A stretch of 64,000 nt of DNA from Pseudocolwellia sp049933045 (GTDB lineage: Bacteria > Pseudomonadota > Gammaproteobacteria > Enterobacterales > Alteromonadaceae), in contig NZ_CP187926.1 of assembly GCF_049933045.1 (NCBI RefSeq), forward strand, positions 1,798,001 through 1,862,000, written 5' to 3'. The position numbers and the translations under genes are program-made. The first letter of the stretch is position 1. Each line of letters begins with the position of its first letter. The notes under the pieces were generated by a model. The model ran no database searches and was not told the origin of the DNA. It saw only the letters and a program-made list of their open reading frames with translations. Below are positions 40,594 through 49,552 of the stretch, piece after piece.

Positions 40594-40965
40594 TGTGCTT
40601 CCTTACGGACTTCATTTAATAAAATAAAACTAAAGCCTATTAAGGCCAGATTGGTAGTCACAGGATTAAATGCTTCAATAAGTAATAAAGGTTGGAACAA
40701 AGCGACAAAAAACAATAAACCAATTAAGGCTGCAATATTTAATAGAACGATATTTTTATTACGGTATAAAAAAAAAGAAGATCAGGCCAAAAATCACTTC
40801 GCCAATACCTGCTGACTTAGTCACTAAATAAGAAAGCTCGTCTGATAAACCGAAACTGCCCGTTATAATTTTTTCTAATGGTGCAACGTGAACAAGCTTT
40901 GGGAATATTCCATGATATAACCAAGAAAAAGCAATGAAGTAGCGTGTAATTTGTATTGATGACAA
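40590..40965 (-). pseudogene. DoxX-like membrane protein with a homopolymer frameshift
   Basis: From the TTG start at 40965 (GAGG six bases upstream) the frame gives MSSIQITRYFIAFSWLYHGIF and ends early at IFFFFIP. An A9 run on the plus strand (40768-40776) is one base too long. With eight, the frame continues through LYRNKNIVLLNIAALIGLL and ends NEVRKEAQ at 40590. The repaired product is about 125 residues with four membrane helices, like DoxX-like family proteins (PF13781). The repaired stop overlaps the next start as ATGA, which argues the gene is really intact. Confidence 0.75.
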
Positions 40966-41278
40966 GTTAGCCTCGTTTATCTATAGGTTTTAAGATTCTG
41001 AACCAGCGATAGTTAATCACTTGTATGTTGTTTAATTGTAAAACGAATAAGTCAGTTAAAAAAGGAAGGATTATATTTATTACTTGAATTAAAGCTCATT
41101 AAGCACTGAATATTAGTTAGTTATAAACAGTGAGAAATAATGTTAAGGAAATCATTTAAAATTTAATTTTTGAAGGGGGTTGTGTATGAATCATTTAATA
41201 AGTTCAAGGCACTACAATCTAACTGTAATGCCTTTATTTACTTCAACAGAATATAATAACGCTTAATATTCTAAGTTA

Positions 41279-41722
41279 TCAGGCTTCATGATATTTTTCA
41301 GCATAGTAATCGTTACTATAAAAAGCAGCATAAGCGAGCGTACCAAGAATAAAATATGCAGCGATTATTATATACATCACATTAAAAGCTATATGGCTAG
41401 AAGCGGCTATTGAATCAAAGGCGAAAAACGTAAAAAGAATGGCCAATGGGGTAAAAACAATCGCTTTAAATAAATTGTCGTTTTTAATAAAACTTTCTTC
41501 TCCGCCCTCATAAAGATCATTTGTATAGTAAGCACCATATGCGAGCGCACAAAGTGTAGAATACAAGCCAATCAATACGTAGATAACTTTAAAGAAAAAC
41601 AATCCAGATGATGCTAAAAACTCACCTCCAAATATTATCAATAAAATAGCAACGGGTGAAAAAACTAGGGTTCTAAATAGGTTTTCATTTTTAATTATTA
41701 ACGTGCTTTTATCATTACTCAT
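41279..41722 (-). CDS. Four-helix membrane protein with an internal duplication
   Basis: 147 residues. The two halves (about 9-74 and 78-143) align: IIKNENLFRTLVFSPVAIL with FIKNDNLFKAIVFTPLAIL, and LCALAYGAYYTNDLYE with LGTLAYAAFYSNDYYAE. Each half has two hydrophobic helices, giving four in total with both ends probably cytoplasmic. A strong ribosome site (GGAGGGAGG) precedes ATG 41722. I do not recognise the family and propose no function. Confidence 0.75.
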   Translation of the reverse strand: MSNDKSTLIIKNENLFRTLVFSPVAILLIIFGGEFLASSGLFFFKVIYVLIGLYSTLCALAYGAYYTNDLYEGGEESFIKNDNLFKAIVFTPLAILFTFFAFDSIAASSHIAFNVMYIIIAAYFILGTLAYAAFYSNDYYAEKYHEA

Positions 41723-42007
41723 TTAACCTCCCTCCTTAATTAAAACTACAATTGTTGTTATAAATTTTATAATACGAATTTCAATCAGTATTTTATTTAA
41801 CCACTATAACAATTTAATACTAAAAATAGAGCTTTTTCCTGTTTTAATGAAAATATAATGGCAATTATTAAATTTCTCAGCGAGTAATGAATAAGAGAAA
41901 CGCTATATTAGCTATCTCTATACAAGTATTGTGATGTATTCGCTATTATTGAAATATGCAAATTTAGACGTAAGAAACAGTTAATAAATTAATGGGTTTT
42001 TAGAATG
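41723..42007. other. Intergenic region
   Basis: AT-rich, no gene recognised. It holds the promoter of the duplicated membrane-protein gene. Confidence 0.4.
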
Positions 42008-42060
42008 TGCCGGTGAGATAGAGATTTGAACTCTACTGAAGATTTAGCGCTATAACCCCT
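42008..42060 (-). pseudogene. Truncated tRNA-Ser 3' fragment (first copy)
   Basis: The minus strand reads a diverged variable arm (GGGGTTATAGCGCT), the T arm TAGAGTTCAAATCTCTA and the 3' end TCTCACCGGCA. No anticodon arm or 5' half is present. It is similar to the copy at 42127-42190 and lies 119 bases from it in tandem. Confidence 0.7.
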
Positions 42061-42088
42061 AAGTTTGATATTTCATAAATTCTAGATG

Positions 42089-42120
42089 AAAAAAAACCGC
42101 TAATAAATTAGCGGTTTTTT
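42089..42120 (-). terminator. Terminator next to the tRNA-Ser fragment
   Basis: AAAAAACCGCTAA-taaa-TTAGCGGTTTTTT is a perfect stem placed just past the 3' end of the second tRNA fragment. A weaker form of it (TAATAAATTAATGGGTTTTT) precedes the first fragment. Confidence 0.88.
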
Positions 42121-42126
42121 AGAATG

Positions 42127-42190
42127 TGGCGGTGAGATAGAGATTTGAACTCTAGAAGGGCTATAAACCCTTGCCGGTTTTCAAGACCGG
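42127..42190 (-). pseudogene. Truncated tRNA-Ser (TGA) 3' half (second copy)
   Basis: The minus strand reads the anticodon arm CCGGTCTTGAAAACCGG (anticodon TGA), the long class II variable arm AAGGGTTTATAGCCCTT, the T arm TAGAGTTCAAATCTCTA and CTCACCGCCA. The acceptor 5' strand and D arm are missing: upstream sequence (TAAATATGTAAGAG) cannot form them. It is a half-tRNA such as integrative elements leave in att sites. Confidence 0.8.
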
Positions 42191-42811
42191 CTCTTACATA
42201 TTTAAAATCAATAAGTTAGTGTTTTTATTCCGAATAACAAGCGGCTTTACAGGCCAATATAACCGTAATATACATGATTAATATTCGGAACAAATTACAA
42301 TTTTTTTGGCTTATCAATTAACAGAGCCAAAAAGGTATACCACCGAATATTTCTTATTTTCTGTAGCCTAAAATCACCTAAAATAATAAAGTTGATATGA
42401 CTATTCCCCCTTATTAAGATAGAAAACATAGCGTATTTTTTCCTTTTATTAGTATTAGTTGACTGCTGCAATCAGAATAATCTTACTATAAGAATTACCA
42501 CTTTATGCACTATTCTATTTGAATTAAAGATAACTAAACGCTTCGCATTGAAGCGCTATAAATGCCCAAAACCTTCTAATGGTATGAACGATGATATTGT
42601 GTGTTGTCGGTACATCAGTAAGAGCAAAGTGATCTGATTTTCTATGTTAACCATTACAAAAATGAGTAGATAATTAATCAAATTGGTATAACTCCATTTA
42701 AATAAAATTTACCACCGTCGATTGTCTAGCAATCATTTAATCAATTCCCATAAGATAGCTATCTCGTAAACAATCAAAACACCTTAGACAACTGAGAAGC
42801 CTTAAATGAAC
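42191..42811. other. Intergenic region, no gene seen
   Basis: About 620 bases, AT-rich and without reading frames of note. A GCTTCGCATTGAAGC-like small palindrome lies near 42541. Possibly residue of a lost integrated element beside the tRNA fragment. Confidence 0.4.
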
Positions 42812-45007
42812 TTAAATAGATAAAAAGAAGTCATAGTAGGCTTTATTGCGTAATTTTTGCGATAAGTACAAGCCTAGCTCTTTCAATTGCGCCTTATTTT
42901 GATAACTTACGATTAACGTTTTTAATTTAGTTAAGGCTTCTTCACTCTGCCCTGCACCATCTAACGCCAGTATATAAGTATAAGCATATTGCGCATTATC
43001 AGGCATTAATGTCATGGCTTTGTTAAAATGTTCGATCCCTTTATCTAACTGTTTCTGACGTACAAAGTGCAATCCGTAAGAGTAATGTAAATCGGCTGAT
43101 TTAGGATTGTTTTTTATCCCCTTCGACAACACTGAAGCTACTTGAAATGGCTTTTGTTGAGCACGGTAAATATCGGCCAAATTAATGTAGCCGGTTAAAA
43201 AGTAAGGTTCTACTTTAATTGCCTTTATAAATGATTTCTCTGCATCACTTAATCTATTCAATTCAATCGCAATGACACCTTGATTAGCAAGGCCTTCACC
43301 GCGCCAACTACTAATTTCATTCGAATGAATTAATGCTTTAAATGCTTTATCAAACAGCGGTTGATCAACAGCCGATATTTCACTGGTAATTAAACCTCGT
43401 GCCGCGGCAATTCTTATTGATTTGTATTGATCTTGTAGCAATGGTGAAAGGTATTTCACCTTATCGTTAGGAGGTAATAATGTAGCGATATTCGCAGCAC
43501 TTAACCTGATTAACCCTTCAGAATGGCTCAGATAAGGCACTAGAATTTCGGCCGTTATTGTTTGCGTAGTGTAACTCAGTAATTGTATAGCGGTGGCTCT
43601 ACTGATGACATCAAGTTGAACATCAGCAATAATCGCTAAATGCTGCTCAATATCGATGGCTTGTCCTGAATTTAATGCCATTAAATATTCTTTGCTCGTC
43701 AGTAATAGCTTAGGTTGACCATGCCATTTCTCTAAACTCTCACTTGCCCATTGATTCGATTTATCTTCATGACACTTTGTACAGGCATTAGGCGTGTTAT
43801 ACGCTTGTGAAATATCAGGGCGAGGAATTTTAAAACTATGATCACGCCTGTCATCAACGCCCATATAGGTGTTTTCAGGCATATGGCAATTAACACACTG
43901 TGCGCCACTCGTATTATCCTCATGTTGATGATGTTCTTTTACATTATAAACCTCGCTGCCATGACACTGCAGGCATAAACCGTTACCTTCTACCTTTAAT
44001 TTCATGGTGTGTTTGTCATGACAGTCTAGGCAATTAACCCCTGCTGCAAACATTTTACTTTGTAAAAATGAGCCATAAACATACACTTCTTCTTTGATCT
44101 GACCATCGGCATAGTAATTGGGTGATGCTAATAGTTGTGGGGTAAATTGATCTAAAAACGGTGTGTTCGGTTTAATACCATCGTTTAATGGTGCACGTAA
44201 TGAATGACAAGCAAAACAACCATCCATAAACTCATTATCACGTTTTTCACCTTGCCAATGTGCAGTTTTGTCGCCAAGACTTCTTAGCCATTGCCCAGTG
44301 CGGTGATTAGACGCTGTAAAATTAGTACCCGTCTTTGGTTTTATGGCTTTTTTTGCATGAGTAGACATATCATCATGACAAGATAAGCAACCAACGTTGA
44401 TATTATCGAACTGTGTGTCAAAACTGTTGTCTTTTGTTTCATAGTTTCTGACTAAGCCATCAGAATGACAATCGGCACACATGCCATTCCAATTTTGTAA
44501 TGGTTGACGCCAATGTAACCTATCTTCAGGTTGAATTTCTTCATGGCTATAGTTGTGATACCACCGCTGCCCGCCGTCAGACTTTTCTCTTGCGTCCCAA
44601 GCAAAGGGTAACACCTGTAATTTTCCAGGCTCAGTTTCAACTAAATATTGCTGAAGCGGAAAATGACCAAAGGTGTATTTTATTGGGTAAGTATCTGTTT
44701 TATCATCATAGGAAATAGTGACTTGGTAACGATTATCTTTAATAAAAAAATTAGCTTTTTGTCCATAATGCTCAACCTGTTTATTATCAAAATCAGCTAA
44801 AACTGTCGTTTTATCGGCAAGCGCCATGGCTTTACTGTGATCAGATTGTTGCCAATCATGTTGAGATTGCTCATGGCATGAAATGCACTGCTGATTTGAT
44901 ATAGCGTTAGCCTTGTGAAAACTGTGCTCTTCGACCTCAAAAGCTTGTATAGAAAATGCCGAGAACAAACCGAGTAACACCAGATAAAAAGAATGATAAA
45001 ACTTCAA
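42812..45007 (-). CDS. Octaheme c-type cytochrome with HEAT-like and TPR domains
   Basis: About 731 residues from TTG 45007 (AAGG upstream); a longer frame from TTG 45037 lacks a ribosome site. A signal peptide (LVLLGLFSAFSIQA) precedes eight CxxCH heme sites: CISCH, CADCH, CLSCH, CFACH, CLDCH, CLQCH, CVNCH and CTKCH, all in the first ~430 residues. Then come a HEAT-like stretch (SRATAIQLLSY, IRLSAANIATLL) and TPR repeats to the end (YINLADIYRAQQK, LHYSYGLHFVRQKQLDKGIEHFNKAM). It is periplasmic. The heme part resembles the cytochrome c554/NrfA-type multiheme group; the electron partner is unknown. Confidence 0.88.
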   Translation of the reverse strand: MKFYHSFYLVLLGLFSAFSIQAFEVEEHSFHKANAISNQQCISCHEQSQHDWQQSDHSKAMALADKTTVLADFDNKQVEHYGQKANFFIKDNRYQVTISYDDKTDTYPIKYTFGHFPLQQYLVETEPGKLQVLPFAWDAREKSDGGQRWYHNYSHEEIQPEDRLHWRQPLQNWNGMCADCHSDGLVRNYETKDNSFDTQFDNINVGCLSCHDDMSTHAKKAIKPKTGTNFTASNHRTGQWLRSLGDKTAHWQGEKRDNEFMDGCFACHSLRAPLNDGIKPNTPFLDQFTPQLLASPNYYADGQIKEEVYVYGSFLQSKMFAAGVNCLDCHDKHTMKLKVEGNGLCLQCHGSEVYNVKEHHQHEDNTSGAQCVNCHMPENTYMGVDDRRDHSFKIPRPDISQAYNTPNACTKCHEDKSNQWASESLEKWHGQPKLLLTSKEYLMALNSGQAIDIEQHLAIIADVQLDVISRATAIQLLSYTTQTITAEILVPYLSHSEGLIRLSAANIATLLPPNDKVKYLSPLLQDQYKSIRIAAARGLITSEISAVDQPLFDKAFKALIHSNEISSWRGEGLANQGVIAIELNRLSDAEKSFIKAIKVEPYFLTGYINLADIYRAQQKPFQVASVLSKGIKNNPKSADLHYSYGLHFVRQKQLDKGIEHFNKAMTLMPDNAQYAYTYILALDGAGQSEEALTKLKTLIVSYQNKAQLKELGLYLSQKLRNKAYYDFFLSI

Positions 45008-45216
45008 AATTTTACTTACCTTAAAATAATTTAACAAAATAACTTACTTAAATAATTAACGTCGTAATGATGATTAATCAGCTGCTTATTCAAGCCTCAA
45101 TACTTTGATAATAGATTGATAATACATTGTCAATTTAACCAAAACTATCAAAGTATGTATAAAATCTGATTATGCTAACCGCTCATCAGGTTTTTAGTGC
45201 CCCCACCTAGGATGAA

Positions 45217-48200
45217 TTACCCCTTAATAGTGTCTTGCGCGCTTTGATCTTTAATGAGTGGCAGGTTCACCCCCTCACGTTTAATTTCTTTAATATCTTG
45301 ATTGATAACAAGGCACAAAGCCGGTAAGACTAATAAACACACAATCGTAGTGAATAAAATACCAAAACCTAACGATACCGCCATAGGAACAACAAACTGA
45401 GCTTGTCGTGATGTTTCAAACACCATCGGCGCTAAACCAAAAAACGTGGTAATAGTCGTGAGTAAAATAGGTCTAATACGTCTTCTACAGGCTTCCTTAA
45501 TAGATTCCATTGCAGAGAGACCTTGCGCCATTTTTTTATTCGCATACTCCACGAGGATCAAACTGTCGTTAACCACCACGCCAGCGAGTGCTAGCATCCC
45601 CATTAAACTCACCACACTTAAGCCAAACCCCAGTGCCATATGTCCTAGAATAGCGCCCACAGCACCAAAAGGAATAATAGCCATAATAATTAATGGTTGA
45701 GAATAACTTCTAAAGGCAATTGCTAATAAAATATATATCCCTGCTAGCGCAAACCCTGTTCCTAGCTCTAGCCTAGAAACACTGTTGGCTATTTCTTCTT
45801 GATCACCACCAAAGACAACGTTAATACCAGGGTAGCGCCCTTCTAATTCCGGTACCAAATAATTTCTCACTTGTTTGGTTACGGCGGGTATATTTTCTTC
45901 AGGGAGTATTTCAGCCCCTACTTTTTCTACACGTTGCCCCTTGCGACGCAGAATAAAACCCGGTGCTAAGACTTTATTTATGGTTGCTACGCTGCCAAGC
46001 GGTGCGTAACCACCTGCTTTAGTGCGCACTAGCATTGACTCTATTTTATTTACATCTGTACGTTCGTGTTCAGGTAATCTCACTAACGTCGTCACTTCAT
46101 TACGTAGGCGATGTTGTCTTTGCGCTCTTGCGCCGTATAAAGATGCGCGCATTTGAGCTGATAAATCAGCGGCATCTAAACCCAAGGCCCTGCCGTTTTG
46201 ATTAAGCGTTAATTTCCACTGAGGTTTACCTTCTTCCATTGAATTAACGGTGGCAACAACATATTCATTAGTATCAAGAAAGTCGACGGTCTCTTGAGCC
46301 GCCAGTGCCAGTACACCGCTATCACTGTGACGAAGTTCGATGGTTAACGAGGCTGTAGCTAATGCACTAGAGCCACGCCTTGCGCCGCTAAAGCTTAACT
46401 TACCCAGTTTAGCTAAAGGCTTTGCATGTTCACGCCAAAATTCTTTTATATCACTTGTCGCGTATTCACGCTCTTCACTCTCAACTAACAACAAAGCCAC
46501 TTCAACACTATTATCGCGAATGATGCTTCGCGTGCTCACCACGCTGCTTTGCAGTGCTCTATCTTTGATCATAGACTGCGCACTTTTCTCGAGTGCATCT
46601 CTTAATATAAACGCTTCTTTTTCTGTGGTCGTTTCAGAAATCACATAACTAGCTTTTACCCAACGTCCATCTAATTTAGGATATAAACTAAAGCCCATTT
46701 TTCCGCTAAGCGCATAGGCAATCACGATGCAGAAAATAAAACTGGCAATAGATAAAACTAAACTAGGCCAATTCAAACATTTGTTAAGCAGTGGAAAGTA
46801 AATATTTTCAATAAAATGGTTTAATTTACTATTGCATGTGTTTTGTATACCACTAAACCATTTTTCAAATTTATTGGGTGTTTTTTCTTTAATATGGGCC
46901 AAATGTGACGGAAGAATAAATAACGCCTCAACCCAAGAAACCGCAAAGCAAAGTACAACAACAATAGGAATTGCGCCAAATAATAACTTCATACTGCCCG
47001 GCAGTAACAACAGCGGTAAAAAAGCGACAATGTTGGTTAAAATAGCGTAGGTGAGCGGCTTAGCAACTTCATTTGCCCCTTTGATTGCAGCTTGCTCAAA
47101 TGACATACCGTCTTGCATATGGGAATAAATATTTTCCCCGGCAATAATCGCATCATCAACAACAATGCCTAATGCCACAATAAAACCAAACATTGACACC
47201 ATATTGATAGAGACATCAAAACTGGGTAAAAATAACATTGCGCCTAAAAAAGCACTAGGGATGCCGGCGACAACCCAAAAGGCGAGTTTAAATTGTAGGA
47301 AGATGCTCATAATTATTAAAATTAATAGCAAACCTATAAAGGCATTACTTAATAATAAACTTAAGCGTTTTTGATAATTTTTTGCATCGTCATCAACTAT
47401 CGCAATGCCTGCATTAGGTGGCAGCATAGCCAGTATTTCTGGCCACATGTTTTCAATGGCATCGGCAATTTGTGACGGTGTTTGCTCACCCATGCGATAA
47501 ATATTTAACTGTACCGATAATTGCCCATTATAGGTCACTAAATCACGAATATCGGCAAAACCTTCAGTCACATTCGCTATTTCACCCAGTGTAACTTGAT
47601 CGCCAGATTTATCTGAAATAAGCGGCACTTTGGCTAAATCTTCTGCCCAAAACTCACGTTGATCAACAGAGACAAGAATATCACCATTATCGCCTTTTAT
47701 TTTACCCGCAGACTGCTCTACAACATTCTTTTTTAGTATGGTCGCAATTTGATTTAAGGTTAAGTTATAGGCTTGTAAATCTGTTTGAGCGACTTCTACA
47801 TGAATTTCTTCACTTGGAATACCTCTAAGCTTAACTTGTGAAATGTAGGGCGATTGTAAAATACGATCACGGATTTGTTCAGTAAGACGTTTCAGGGCAA
47901 AACGATCTAAATCAGCATGAACAATAAGCTCCATCACATCAGCAATACGCGTATCTAACTTAACACTGGGCCTTTCTATACTGGCTGGAAAAGAAGATAT
48001 ACGGTTTACCGCTTGCTGTGCATCTTGATAAATTTTCTGAGGATGTGAACCCGCCTCTAATTCTGCCGTAACTCTGATCCACCCGGTACCAATAAAGGTA
48101 TCGACTCGACTAATACCATCAATATTTTGCAGAGCAGATTCTACCGGTGCTGCTATCCCTATTTCCATTTCACTGGGCGCTGCACCTGGATAAGATATCC

Positions 48201-48348
48201 TGACAGAAACCGTGTCACGAGAGGTTTCTGGCATGTATTCTTTGCGGATCATAAACGACATGACCAAGCCACCAAAGATTAAGGTCAGCATCAATAAATG
48301 TGGTGCTACCTTATGCTGGATCATCCACGTTATGGGATTAACGCTCAT
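45217..48348 (-). CDS. RND efflux permease (AcrB/HAE1-like)
   Basis: 1,043 residues, the standard RND length. It starts MSVNPITWMIQHKVAPHLLML (first membrane helix). Two large periplasmic loops sit between helices 1-2 and 7-8, and GIVVDDAIIAGENIYSHM in helix 4 carries the proton-relay Asp pair. GVVVNDSLILVEYAN and RRRIRPILLTTITTFFGLAPMV are in the second half. It exports small molecules using the proton gradient. Its start overlaps the end of the membrane-fusion gene upstream, so it is the third gene of a tripartite operon. Substrate unknown. Confidence 0.94.
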   Translation of the reverse strand: MSVNPITWMIQHKVAPHLLMLTLIFGGLVMSFMIRKEYMPETSRDTVSVRISYPGAAPSEMEIGIAAPVESALQNIDGISRVDTFIGTGWIRVTAELEAGSHPQKIYQDAQQAVNRISSFPASIERPSVKLDTRIADVMELIVHADLDRFALKRLTEQIRDRILQSPYISQVKLRGIPSEEIHVEVAQTDLQAYNLTLNQIATILKKNVVEQSAGKIKGDNGDILVSVDQREFWAEDLAKVPLISDKSGDQVTLGEIANVTEGFADIRDLVTYNGQLSVQLNIYRMGEQTPSQIADAIENMWPEILAMLPPNAGIAIVDDDAKNYQKRLSLLLSNAFIGLLLILIIMSIFLQFKLAFWVVAGIPSAFLGAMLFLPSFDVSINMVSMFGFIVALGIVVDDAIIAGENIYSHMQDGMSFEQAAIKGANEVAKPLTYAILTNIVAFLPLLLLPGSMKLLFGAIPIVVVLCFAVSWVEALFILPSHLAHIKEKTPNKFEKWFSGIQNTCNSKLNHFIENIYFPLLNKCLNWPSLVLSIASFIFCIVIAYALSGKMGFSLYPKLDGRWVKASYVISETTTEKEAFILRDALEKSAQSMIKDRALQSSVVSTRSIIRDNSVEVALLLVESEEREYATSDIKEFWREHAKPLAKLGKLSFSGARRGSSALATASLTIELRHSDSGVLALAAQETVDFLDTNEYVVATVNSMEEGKPQWKLTLNQNGRALGLDAADLSAQMRASLYGARAQRQHRLRNEVTTLVRLPEHERTDVNKIESMLVRTKAGGYAPLGSVATINKVLAPGFILRRKGQRVEKVGAEILPEENIPAVTKQVRNYLVPELEGRYPGINVVFGGDQEEIANSVSRLELGTGFALAGIYILLAIAFRSYSQPLIIMAIIPFGAVGAILGHMALGFGLSVVSLMGMLALAGVVVNDSLILVEYANKKMAQGLSAMESIKEACRRRIRPILLTTITTFFGLAPMVFETSRQAQFVVPMAVSLGFGILFTTIVCLLVLPALCLVINQDIKEIKREGVNLPLIKDQSAQDTIKG

Positions 48349-49552
48349 CAGTTAGGCCCTTTACTTTTGTCTCTAGTGCTACTTTTTTTACTCTATTTCC
48401 TCTGTTTTCTCTTGTTTTGACTTGTAAACCGATAGCGGCAATCCCAGGTTTTTCTGTTAACGCTTTATCACCTATTTCAAAGGTCGATTTAATATAAATA
48501 ACCTCACGTCCTTTGAACAACACCTCAACCGCTCTTTTTTGTAATGTACTGTTTATATCTACCACCCAAATAGTATTGTCGGGTTGTAGCCAAGGGTGCT
48601 CAATCACCCAAGCATTTTTAATTGGCTTACCTTTAAGCTTTACATTTAAAAAGTCATTAATAAATACTTGAGGGCTATTGTTGCCTGAAATTTTAGGAGA
48701 GTCGATGGCAAGTAACACTTTAACTTGCCTGTCTTTGCTGTCTAACTCAGGTAAAATTGAAATAAAGCGTGCTTGGCGTGTTTTCCCTTCGCCCCAAAGG
48801 CGAGCTTGAGATATTTCAGCGGGTTGTCCTTGATCAAGCAAAGGTAAAAATTTATGGGGTATTTTAACTTCTATCCAATAAGTGTCGGTATTAACCACTG
48901 AAAATAGCAACGTATTGTTCGATACTTTACTCGCAAGGCCTACAGATTTGCTCATAATACTACCGTCAAAAGGCATTAAAACCGTTGTCCTTTTTAAGTT
49001 TAACTCGGCTGTTGCAACATTATTCATTGCGACTGATACTTTTGCTTTAGCCACGGTTAATTGTGGCTCTCGCAACACTAAAGATTCATCCACACCCAAG
49101 TTTTTATGATGATTGAGTAACGACAACTCTTCTTTTGCTATTATTTGATCCGCTTCTTCAAGTTTAAAGCTCGCTTGGGCTTGGGCTAATTGAGCTTGTT
49201 GCGACTGCAGCGCTAATTCAAAATCTATCGCTTCAAGTTTAGCTAACCACTGGCCTTTTTTAAGTTGGCCACCGGGTATAGCTAACGGGTTAATGGCTTC
49301 AATATTTCCTGATACACGCCCATAGACGTTTACTGATTCTGCAGGAATAACAAAGCCCGATGCTTGCCAAAAAGGCACAACCGACCCCTTAACTAACTCA
49401 CTGGTTTGCACAGTACGTAGGCCCTTAGCTTTATTTTTTTTAAAGTTAGCTGAGGTTTGAGCATCCGCATTTAAAATAAAGTAACCCACTACACCACCGA
49501 GTAAGAGAATACATATCGGCAATAATTTGTTTTTAACTACTAAAAAGCCCAT
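48338..49552 (-). CDS. RND periplasmic adaptor (membrane fusion protein)
   Basis: 404 residues. An N-terminal membrane anchor (LLPICILLLGGVVGYFIL), then the lipoyl/hairpin halves: VIPAESVNVYGRVSGNIEAINPLAIPGGQLKKGQWLAKLEA and TVLMPFDGSIMSKSVGLASKVSNNTLLFSVV flank an alpha-helical hairpin (LQSQQAQLAQAQASFKLEEADQII). Beta-barrel and proximal domains follow. The adaptor links the RND pump to the outer-membrane channel. It overlaps both neighbours (TAATG with the channel gene, 11 bases with the pump). Confidence 0.92.
   Translation of the reverse strand: MGFLVVKNKLLPICILLLGGVVGYFILNADAQTSANFKKNKAKGLRTVQTSELVKGSVVPFWQASGFVIPAESVNVYGRVSGNIEAINPLAIPGGQLKKGQWLAKLEAIDFELALQSQQAQLAQAQASFKLEEADQIIAKEELSLLNHHKNLGVDESLVLREPQLTVAKAKVSVAMNNVATAELNLKRTTVLMPFDGSIMSKSVGLASKVSNNTLLFSVVNTDTYWIEVKIPHKFLPLLDQGQPAEISQARLWGEGKTRQARFISILPELDSKDRQVKVLLAIDSPKISGNNSPQVFINDFLNVKLKGKPIKNAWVIEHPWLQPDNTIWVVDINSTLQKRAVEVLFKGREVIYIKSTFEIGDKALTEKPGIAAIGLQVKTRENRGNRVKKVALETKVKGLTDER

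Noticed and set aside
42127..42190. Complete functional tRNA-Ser
   Set aside because: The acceptor 5' strand and D arm are absent upstream, so it cannot fold as a tRNA.
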